Shown: in pieces, positions 24,901 to 29,671 of the stretch
Numbering within the stretch: position 1 is the first letter of the stretch
Layout: each line of letters opens with the position of its first letter
DNA from: Balneolales bacterium
GTDB taxonomy: Bacteria > Bacteroidota > Rhodothermia > Balneolales > Cyclonatronaceae
DNA length: 34,532 nucleotides
NCBI GenBank assembly: GCA_022565805.1
Contig: JAIULZ010000031.1
Span: 1-34,532 of the forward strand
Direction of reading: 5' to 3'
Notes under the pieces: model-generated
Databases searched by the model: none
Told to the model about the DNA's origin: nothing
The model's input: only the letters and a program-made list of their open reading frames with translations
Program-made: the position numbers and the translations under genes

Positions 24901-26111
24901 ATGATGGCGCACAGGGCTGGCATCTTGTATCAAATCCGTATCCATTTGCCATAGACTGGACAAAAGTGGTTGCGACTGGACTGGATGAGGTAGCCCCGCC
25001 CATTTTTATTTTTGATGCATCTACCTTTAATGGATCCGGCGGCTACCGCGTGCACTATGGCTTTAATGTGCCCGGTCTGCCCGGAGATATCCAGCATGAT
25101 GGAATTCTGCCCCCGTTTCAGGCATTCTTCATTCGAACGGCAAACATAGACGGCACGCCCGGCACGCTAACGTTCAAGCCGGAACATGCGTCCCAGAATG
25201 GAGGCGGTCAGCTGTACCGTCCGGCCCGAACGAACAGGCAAATAGATGAGCAGAGCACCCCACCCATTTCCGGGCTGGTATTTACGGTTGAGGACGAATC
25301 CGGTGTTTTTTCTGCCAGCAGTCTGCTTAAAAAACTGGCTGAGTCCGAAGAGAAAGCCCTGGAGCTGCCGCAGCCGTTTCCTTTAACCGCACCCGGCATT
25401 ACGTTTGGGATTCAGGGCGAAACATCCGCTGTTCTGGCCATGAAATCCATAGCCATGGAAGACGGCCAGAGTTATGAAATCCCGCTCACCTTCGAGGCCA
25501 GCTCGTCAGGATCGTATGTGCTCCGAATACCCAACCTTGAAGACTGGAACTCCGGCATCGTGCACCTTACGGATCATCAAACGGGCCGGGTAACGATGCT
25601 GGAAGCCGGAAGTGAATATATTTTTGAGCACGTCGCGGCGGATCCGGAACCGGATGCGCATCCTATGGGAAGAAAGGGCAGAAGCCTCGACGCCGTTCAG
25701 GCCGAGAGCGCATCGCTAAGGAAACCCGCCATACCCGGATTGAATGGCATGCATGGGGCAAAAGGACCAGAGAAAAGTATGGAGCCCCGGTTTACCATTA
25801 TGCTGAGCTACCAGTATTTGAGCCACGAAACGGGACCTGAACTACCGCGGGAAATGGAGCTCAGCCAGAACTACCCCAATCCATTTAATCCCACCACGGC
25901 AATTCGCTACGGCCTGCCCGAAGACGGTCTGGTGCAGCTGGAGGTGTTCAATATTCTGGGTCAGCGCGTGGCGGTACTCGCCAGCGGTCAGCAAACGGCC
26001 GGCTATCATCAGGTTCAGTTCGATGCGCGAAGACTGGCAAGCGGCGTGTATATCTACCGCCTCAGAAGCGGAGACACGCTGCTTACCCGCAAAATGATGT
26101 TGTTAAAATAA
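18909..26111 (+). CDS. Giant T9SS-secreted beta-helix/LamG-repeat protein
   Basis: A 2400-aa exported protein with a signal peptide (~1-30, cleavage near AIAQ). The N-terminal part (~30-465) is a parallel beta-helix of the 'choice-of-anchor Q' type: IYVKADATGANNGTSWQNAF, then GGGLNC, GGGVSIYNNG and INSTFFGN rungs. Then comes a ~480-aa composite unit used three times: a LamG/concanavalin-like domain (starting ~549, 1035, 1520; e.g. FTVEAWINP...WSHIAFTYD), a ~150-aa unnamed beta module ending GEYS(I/L) (near 909, 1388, 1868), and a DUF11-like domain absent from the third unit. A pre-sorting module follows from N1886 (GWRMVGNPG, GWHLVSNPYPFAIDW), then a T9SS sorting domain (NYPNPFNPTT...MMLLK). 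LamG domains usually bind glycans or proteins; no catalytic site is seen. It is probably co-regulated with the divergent giant gene. Confidence 0.93.
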   Translation: MRQKTNPIAIFCVSLLFLCTLVFGQTAIAQQIIYVKADATGANNGTSWQNAFTQLQPAIHAAGTTDQIWVAAGTYYPTEQRIAGVNRSRSFVIPDYKDGVHIYGGFAGTETQLSQRTNPGANISRLSGDVDQNDKPQNIYEDSDRTQGHPAPFTLQATDHIVLSAFFNTNFGGFIQISDNANVYSVLSLGGGITRATVLDGLTISGGVAAEQELALYIEDEFFYSGGGLNCNGCSTTFRNVRFEGNYSMQYGGGVSIYNNGDPLFINSVFYGNGVGGDIPNNSQPVNTSAMQIRVELLFEGMPIDIFDLGGTGGAIHVASSANTEIINSTFFGNLSSFPGRQIKVEGNFTFRNSITWGSFGLGIDPGDDIIANTGSIFNSVLQTGCPTNVACAEISSSDPLLNDSLIITSASSSAVGRGDNSFLPADTDDLNGNGDAEEPLPFDAAGNPRIQGIVVDAGAFESPFEFAFNHSYSAVSPGQQQRLTYFGAGSTTSVTLNNTPVNDFTIENANQVRLTIPEGAESGLYRVVNNLGEFESSEEIIITDANGGGRALAANGSGFVEVPGDPAFRSNAISISFWMRVTDPNAFSGDIIRKGQGERTTFNLRANPNTESDQLTFQLGLLNLNNPNNPPVITDRLSSGSINVMSGSWHHVVTTYNDFGNGSQTIKLSVDGIILSRSVSNSAIATYFDPNEYSSIRIGNGNGFEIDNLMYWNRELSTGEMADLRLRHLSLSPFDPEANGLIASYRFDSDSADTVYDYAGRKNGAIVGGIARSAFSGAPVATTMGSTAGTSGATISLSNQDYEALMLGNPAEELLAGNLPGESYAFDVSEADSRRSPVSWFVVRNSNEPTQAEISYANIPALDNSQSLKVIYRPISGKPWELAPGNWVHDPAQRSFSLESARGLLPGEYSITNAPIVLLSASVSPLAQNAAPGENVQFTVTLRNTGADGTTLNTTAGINVQGLENISFSGGSVSGTTWTVPELEAGGSATLLINGTRASGSDNATLTASVSNPFYSVLNGGQTAQVFDPVYETGQHINITDIYLSAQPSPDVMGMLDSDFTMEGWIKRTDERPDNPILSQFNIQNTNTLRIGLINARPILEFNGSRLTAVGFLQAGIWYHLAFTFDKITGERKIFINGVQQASDVTDAGAILLNSPLIIGGWNSENNRTQFDGFKGGMHNLRIWNASLTREDILKRMHQHIPANDPLYGSLTADFRFTEGQGALAFDYAGGNLFTSPQNDIWNARGGVLFGTESAVAAVDVPASAGLSGASISASGVTEREVILHVSGRPDGPDRTPDDIGESYDVQLSELSLPRPNVTWSLKSTLGDLPQADLELAYGALSLADELPERLYVIHRTGPDQDWGLDPSWTHHPDTKTFTRSGSIQMGEYSIITVPTANLSLDMELISIGSPNEDSFELRFTATNTGIDTPTEATVTTIVSSLSAFTGLEADGSGFDPENLSWTISELAPGVTKILIISGLINDDALISLQSVITGSGVLNLASEEQISSSAVISKAPYGSGSALRLINELNTGATGNQLGLVNSSFTVEAWINPSVISGDQAILGQSIPENPNSRALHLILRNGKILMGFFTDDLVGQTDVPANTWSHIAFTYDVETNARVVYLNGVADGSNNATGPFLGEGNVYIGKWTDTAFLNGRIDELRIWNSARTEEEIFQNKHRTISVLDADFQNLNAYYRFDEGTGTVAHDIRNGFNADFAGNSVWETSTLQLGREAQLVSENGTGSAGDSGSTIEMESLTGGSATVYTYGNINAIRTSESPGEDFDALTDLEIQSRSAIVWGIIAEENPDMQVDLRIDYSSLQDTSQINQSPGLIFRTNAGAEWQLLPDSAWVRNVSAKTISYSGPLLAGEYSLAIVPFLSTTYTGNTAGWRMVGNPGSFARYSDVLSQVWTQGFPGSSQSETGVSNVYFYDEPSRSWQPPANAINIFGTGVSQGAQSVGKSSIVYFFEDEFPIEIRHTGIKNSGEVELVLNATVQDPDDGAQGWHLVSNPYPFAIDWTKVVATGLDEVAPPIFIFDASTFNGSGGYRVHYGFNVPGLPGDIQHDGILPPFQAFFIRTANIDGTPGTLTFKPEHASQNGGGQLYRPARTNRQIDEQSTPPISGLVFTVEDESGVFSASSLLKKLAESEEKALELPQPFPLTAPGITFGIQGETSAVLAMKSIAMEDGQSYEIPLTFEASSSGSYVLRIPNLEDWNSGIVHLTDHQTGRVTMLEAGSEYIFEHVAADPEPDAHPMGRKGRSLDAVQAESASLRKPAIPGLNGMHGAKGPEKSMEPRFTIMLSYQYLSHETGPELPREMELSQNYPNPFNPTTAIRYGLPEDGLVQLEVFNILGQRVAVLASGQQTAGYHQVQFDARRLASGVYIYRLRSGDTLLTRKMMLLK

Positions 26112-26128
26112 GATCGGAATCACTCCCA

Positions 26129-26191
26129 AAAGCCGCTGTATTAATTCGAAAACTCATCGACAAACTCCCACGAATTAGTTGCAGCGGCTTT
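26129..26191 (+). terminator. Long-stem terminator of the LamG giant gene
   Basis: AAGCCGCTG (26130-26138) pairs exactly with CAGCGGCTT (26182-26190), and the stem continues through TTAATTCG (26141-26148) with CGAATTAG (26171-26178). The loop is about 22 bases. It begins 18 bases after the stop codon, and the 3' side runs into 'tttctt', an imperfect T-run. Confidence 0.68.
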
Positions 26192-26320
26192 CTTACAGGC
26201 TAATATGCAGGTGCAGGTGCAGCTGTAAACAGAATAAAGCATTGATTCCATTAAATATTAAGCTGAGTTCGATTTAAGATTATTGGCACAAAAGAGGTTT
26301 GGTCGAAGCGAGGCATGGAA

Positions 26321-26346
26321 AATATGGGCCGTGCCTGTCGGCACTG
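26321..26346 (+). repeat. Solo copy of the GTGCC/GGCAC hairpin repeat
   Basis: 23 of 26 bases are identical to 282-307 within the repeat at the left end of the window, including the GTGCC-loop-GGCAC hairpin. The rest of the 85-bp element is absent. Confidence 0.6.
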
Positions 26347-26485
26347 CCTTTAGCCGGTAGATTATCTAAGATGTCTACAAATGGGTGAACATGCATCGTA
26401 AATAGGCTTTGACGGTTCATACAGGTAATACATCATCTTTTGGAATCAGTGAAATAAATCCAATCATAATTGCTAAGACTCAACC

Positions 26486-26749
26486 ATGAAGATCATTTTT
26501 GCACCTTTATTCCTTATTTGCATCTTGGGATTAGGGACATCGGTTACAGAGATTTATGCAGTAGATAGGCACCAAAGCAGCAGTGAAGAGGTTTTGGGCA
26601 AACCGCGCGGGCCAGAAGCTCCTTTGTTGCCTTTGAACCAGCCAATGCCACCACAATTACCCCCATCTCCTGTTAAAGCACCAATAAATGGCGGTCTAGG
26701 TTATCTTAGTATTTGCTGGTGTTGTTTACGCGACTCTAAAACTGAGTAA
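26486..26749 (+). CDS. PID-CTERM-like small exported protein, frameshifted at its C-terminus
   Basis: An 87-aa frame with a signal peptide (MKIIFAPLFLICILGLGTSV..., cleavage near YAVD), a proline-rich middle (LPLNQPMPPQLPPSPVKAP) and then PINGGLGYL. That last motif matches the PIDGGL hallmark of the PID-CTERM sorting tail found in many small Bacteroidota proteins. The motif should be followed by a hydrophobic helix and basic end. The present frame instead gives SICWCCLRDSKTE. Reading from 26709 in the next frame gives VFAGVVYATLKLSKKIKSECA, exactly the expected tail, ending at 26774. One extra base near 26705-26710 explains this. The gene is either recently broken or contains a sequence error. 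It sits alone between a giant T9SS gene and a convergent nuclease-like gene. Confidence 0.7.
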   Translation: MKIIFAPLFLICILGLGTSVTEIYAVDRHQSSSEEVLGKPRGPEAPLLPLNQPMPPQLPPSPVKAPINGGLGYLSICWCCLRDSKTE

Positions 26750-26774
26750 GAAAATTAAATCAGAGTGCGCATGA
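26709..26774 (+). pseudogene. Out-of-frame C-terminal tail of the PID-CTERM-like gene
   Basis: This stretch encodes the missing transmembrane helix and Lys-rich end (VFAGVVYATLKLSKKIKSE) of the preceding small gene, offset by one base. The junction 'ttatcttagtatttgct' is not a long homopolymer. Restored, the protein would be about 95 residues. Confidence 0.6.
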
Positions 26775-26883
26775 TCTATTTAATACCTTCCTGTCTTTTT
26801 GAAGAGTCGTATATCTGTTTTTCGTATATCCCGAATTAATTAAGCAATAATCTGCCGTTAAAAAAGCATTGCATTTGCCGTAC

Positions 26884-28452
26884 TTAAGGGTTGATGTACT
26901 CTTCGCTTTCAATTACAAACTGCCAGTTCCCGCGGAATTTGCCCAGCCTTGCAATGAATTGGATTTCATTACCGGCTCCGGCATAAGCTGCAAAACGCTC
27001 ACGCACGTTAAAAGCCGGTGCCCAAAGATCGTAGAGCTCACCGTTTACGCGTACCTGAAAGCGGTCCGTAATTTCGGTTTCAACCAGAAAAAGCTGATCG
27101 AAAAACGCAGTGGTCCGTAGTTCTTGGCCATCGTAGGTCTCCGGCATAATTACATCCGACGGATCGGGCATGGTATATTGAATCGGAATTACGAAGCTGT
27201 CTTCATCATCGTTAAACCCGGGGTTTTCCAGGGTGATGAAATCCAGCCCTGAATCCGCATCGGCCAGCTGAAACCGCATACTTACGGGCAGGTGGTCGGA
27301 GTATCCGCCGCCGACTTCAAAGAAATGCCAGCGACGGGGCGCGCCGCTGTTGGCGTACACGTTTTTACCCGGCCAGCGGCCAACCGCAAAGCTGTTATCG
27401 ACATACTGCACGCCCTCAAAATCGTACATGCCTTTGCCAATCATTATTTGCATGAGCGTGCCCCAGCTACCGCGGAAAACATCCGATCCGCGCTCGTCCA
27501 GCGGGAGTTCGTACCAGAGATTGTACACGCCATCGTTTTCGCCCCGCTTCACTCCGCGCTCATCGCCAACCGAGCCCAGTACGTCGTTCACGGCCGTAAT
27601 TTCCATGTACGGATAGCGGTGACTCTGATGGTACTGACTATTGAAATCTCCACCCAAAATAAAATCCAGCTGCGGATTTTCGTCCAAGAGCTCGTCGAGG
27701 CGATCGCGAAGCACCTGCGCATTACGAATTCGAACCAGCTCCATTTCGGCATCGGAAGCTCTTGAGCGCCAGTGATTCACAAACAGTGCGAGTTCACTTC
27801 CATTTATATCGACCCAGGCTTCAAGGGTAGGGCGTGCGCTTTCGCCGGGCAGAGCGCGGGTGCGGTCGTGCAGAATGGGGAAACGGGAAAAGAGCACATT
27901 CTTTACGGCATGAGTCGGCCGGCCACTCTCATCCCGCTCGTAGGCGACGGCAACATCATAGCCGGTAAGCCCGTGATCGTGCATACCCTTAAGCAGTAGT
28001 ATTTCGGCCGGGAGGTCGGCGATTTTATCGTCGAGATGCGTGGTCAGCATCTGCTCAATGGTGAGGTGCTCGTACTTTGCCAGTACTTCCTTCGAGTCGT
28101 GCAGGGCAAATTCCGGCAAGGGTGTGAAATCACTTTCGATTTCTACGAACATAATGAGTTCGGGTCCGGCACCATCATTATATCGCGCCATCAGCCGGCT
28201 TGTTTTCTGGATTTTGGTGAGCAGGTGCTCGGGCCGGTACAGCGGGTTGCCGTCTTCATCAAAGGGCTGATAGTCGCTATAAACGGCAACTCCATCAATA
28301 TCAAAAATATTTTCTACGTTGTGGACGACTAGTTTATACTCCTGAGCGGAGGTAGAGGGAAGGGCAACAAACAGAGAAATAAGCAAAAAGGCAGGCATAA
28401 CCCTAAAAAAAGAAGATGCGAATCTGGAAAGACCGGGTGAGAGTGTGATCAT
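26884..28452 (-). CDS. Exported endonuclease/exonuclease/phosphatase-family protein
   Basis: A 522-aa protein with an N-terminal signal peptide (FRVMPAFLLISLFVALPSTSAQ). The EEP (PF03372-type) fold is shown by NVENIFD near the mature N-terminus, a metal-binding Glu in MFVEIES (~102), LFVNHWRSR (~225), GGDFNS (~266) and the catalytic SDHLPV (D386, H387). These cover the Asn, Glu, Asp and His residues used by DNase I-like phosphohydrolases. An extra ~110-residue C-terminal segment, probably beta-rich, follows the catalytic domain. Substrate cannot be told from sequence: extracellular DNA, phospholipid or phosphoester are all possible. The CDP-alcohol phosphatidyltransferase gene lies upstream on the same strand with 96 bp between, so co-transcription is possible. 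It is convergent with the small PID-CTERM-like gene. Confidence 0.9.
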   Translation of the reverse strand: MITLSPGLSRFASSFFRVMPAFLLISLFVALPSTSAQEYKLVVHNVENIFDIDGVAVYSDYQPFDEDGNPLYRPEHLLTKIQKTSRLMARYNDGAGPELIMFVEIESDFTPLPEFALHDSKEVLAKYEHLTIEQMLTTHLDDKIADLPAEILLLKGMHDHGLTGYDVAVAYERDESGRPTHAVKNVLFSRFPILHDRTRALPGESARPTLEAWVDINGSELALFVNHWRSRASDAEMELVRIRNAQVLRDRLDELLDENPQLDFILGGDFNSQYHQSHRYPYMEITAVNDVLGSVGDERGVKRGENDGVYNLWYELPLDERGSDVFRGSWGTLMQIMIGKGMYDFEGVQYVDNSFAVGRWPGKNVYANSGAPRRWHFFEVGGGYSDHLPVSMRFQLADADSGLDFITLENPGFNDDEDSFVIPIQYTMPDPSDVIMPETYDGQELRTTAFFDQLFLVETEITDRFQVRVNGELYDLWAPAFNVRERFAAYAGAGNEIQFIARLGKFRGNWQFVIESEEYINP

Positions 28453-28548
28453 GGGTAGAATTTTATTAGAAATTTGAATAGCTGAAAATACAGAAAAGAG
28501 AGTTCTATTTAAGGGGCCCGGTACTGTAGAAGGGATGTATGTACCTCG

Positions 28549-29115
28549 CTAAAACCGGGGGCGAAAAAAACTGCGAATATCTGGATGTACTTCGCCGTGC
28601 ACGAAATAAATAAGGATTACCTCTGTGAAGGCAAGCATATAAATTAGAATTACACCCCGGAAAACAAGAGTGGTATCTATGAAAAAAGAGGTAATCATGG
28701 CAAAGAAAATAGCTGCACCGCCCAATTTGCTCAGCCAGGTGTGCAGGAACAGTACCCGTCGAAATTTGAGTAGTGAAAGCAGAATGCTGGAAAAAAACAG
28801 CCCAAGAAGCAACTGCAGGTAAAAAAGATTGGGGGAGATGTAATCTGGAAAGAGAACATAGAAGAACCAGGCCGAGGAAAGATAGAAAACAAAATCGGCG
28901 GCAGAGTCGAGATGTGCCCCGAATGTAGTGGCCTGATTGAGCCATCGGGCAGCTTTCCCGTCCAGAAAGTCTGTAAGACCTAAAGCGACATAAAGCCCAA
29001 GAAAAGCGCTGAGCTGACCGCTGCCCAGTAGCCAGAATAAAAAGGGCACACCAAGCAGCCGGCTGAGAGATAGTGCATTGGGTAAATTTATGTAGGATAC
29101 GGGTGCTGTATTCAT
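28549..29115 (-). CDS. CDP-alcohol phosphatidyltransferase family protein
   Basis: A 188-aa integral membrane enzyme that transfers a phosphatidyl (or similar) group from a CDP-linked lipid to an alcohol in phospholipid synthesis. The full family motif is present: D49, D52-G53, A56-R57, then eight residues, G66, D70 and D74. The rest is about five or six hydrophobic helices, with a short basic C-terminus. N-terminal INLPNALSLSRL resembles the usual 'NiPNxLTxxRi' opening of phosphatidylglycerolphosphate synthase and cardiolipin synthase types. The exact alcohol (glycerol-3-phosphate, inositol phosphate or other) cannot be decided. A long overlapping frame at 28505-29149 is only its shadow. Confidence 0.93.
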   Translation of the reverse strand: MNTAPVSYINLPNALSLSRLLGVPFLFWLLGSGQLSAFLGLYVALGLTDFLDGKAARWLNQATTFGAHLDSAADFVFYLSSAWFFYVLFPDYISPNLFYLQLLLGLFFSSILLSLLKFRRVLFLHTWLSKLGGAAIFFAMITSFFIDTTLVFRGVILIYMLAFTEVILIYFVHGEVHPDIRSFFRPRF

Positions 29116-29170
29116 GAGAGATATTACCGGCTGCGCCGCAATTCTGCAAGTATCTGAGGAAATAAGTGGT

Positions 29171-29195
29171 GGTATTTTTTTTAACCCAAAATACC
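29171..29195. terminator. AT-rich 8-bp hairpin after the response regulator gene
   Basis: GGTATTTT and AAAATACC are exact reverse complements around a 9-base loop. It lies 64 bp past the restored stop (29259) of the response regulator and before the phosphatidyltransferase gene. On the transcribed minus strand the A-run falls inside the hairpin instead of a U-run after it, so a terminator role is only possible. Confidence 0.35.
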
Positions 29196-29258
29196 GGGTT
29201 CTCTCATTCTCATTCTTATTCTTGACTGTTTTTAAAGCAAAAGATAAGGCATCTGGTT

Positions 29259-29364
29259 TTAAGAGCCCTGTAGGGAACTGGTAATATTCGAAATCACTTC
29301 CTGAAATTTAGCAAAGTCTATTGGTTTAATAAGGTAATTATGCTCTAAACCAAGTAATGCAGCC
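29259..29364 (-). pseudogene. Out-of-frame C-terminal end of the response regulator
   Basis: In the -1 frame the sequence continues KAALLGLEHNYLIKPIDF and ends in NITSSLQGS before a stop at 29259-29261. It supplies the conserved Lys-Pro (K116-P117 in the joined protein) and final helix of a receiver domain. Joined to the upstream frame at the A6 run, the protein is 137 aa, a normal length for single-domain receivers. Confidence 0.7.
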
Positions 29365-29671
29365 TTTTTTGGTCATCTTCGCTGAGAGAACTGGTTAAGA
29401 TAAACACTTTTGAGACATCGTACCCATAGAGCCGGGAGAAAGCATCATAAAAGTCCCAGCCATCCCATACGGGCATATTTAGATCCAGGAAAATGATTCC
29501 AGGCAAAACGCCCGATTCTTGTACTCTTTTCAACATTTCGTTAAAGGCCAGTTTGCCATTAGAGAATGAAGTTGTTTTATACCCGGCGCCCAGCTTCTGT
29601 ACAAATTTATTGAGCAGAAAAATCTGAATCGGGTCATCATCTATGAAGCATATTTCATTTATTTTTGCCAT
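29345..29671 (-). CDS. Single-domain response regulator (receiver), truncated by a frameshift
   Basis: A 108-aa frame with receiver-domain features: acidic pocket FIDDDP (D11-D13), phospho-acceptor D63 in IIFLDLNMPVWDGWDFY and T93 in ILTSS. It stops after DQKRLHYLV, before the conserved KP and last helix. The cause is a run of six A (29365-29370, plus-strand T6): the -1 frame continues with the correct end of the domain to 29259. A seventh A would restore a 137-aa protein; so would ribosomal or polymerase slippage on AAA-AAG. It begins directly at the stop codon of the upstream histidine kinase (TAA then ATG, no gap), so the two are translationally coupled and D63 is presumably phosphorylated by that kinase. 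There is no output domain. Confidence 0.85.
   Translation of the reverse strand: MAKINEICFIDDDPIQIFLLNKFVQKLGAGYKTTSFSNGKLAFNEMLKRVQESGVLPGIIFLDLNMPVWDGWDFYDAFSRLYGYDVSKVFILTSSLSEDDQKRLHYLV

Larger units (their letters stand above)
26112..26485. other. Intergenic region after the LamG giant gene
   Basis: 374 bp with no gene. It holds the giant gene's probable terminator (26129-26191), a short triple 'gcaggt' run near 26211, and a solo copy of the GTGCC/GGCAC hairpin repeat (26321-26346). The last ~100 bp should carry the promoter of the small gene at 26486; no clear element was identified. Confidence 0.5.

Noticed and set aside
28505-29149. 214-aa open frame overlapping the phosphatidyltransferase gene
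   Set aside because: It is in another frame over the same DNA, lacks any domain, and the overlapping frame has a perfect CDP-alcohol motif.
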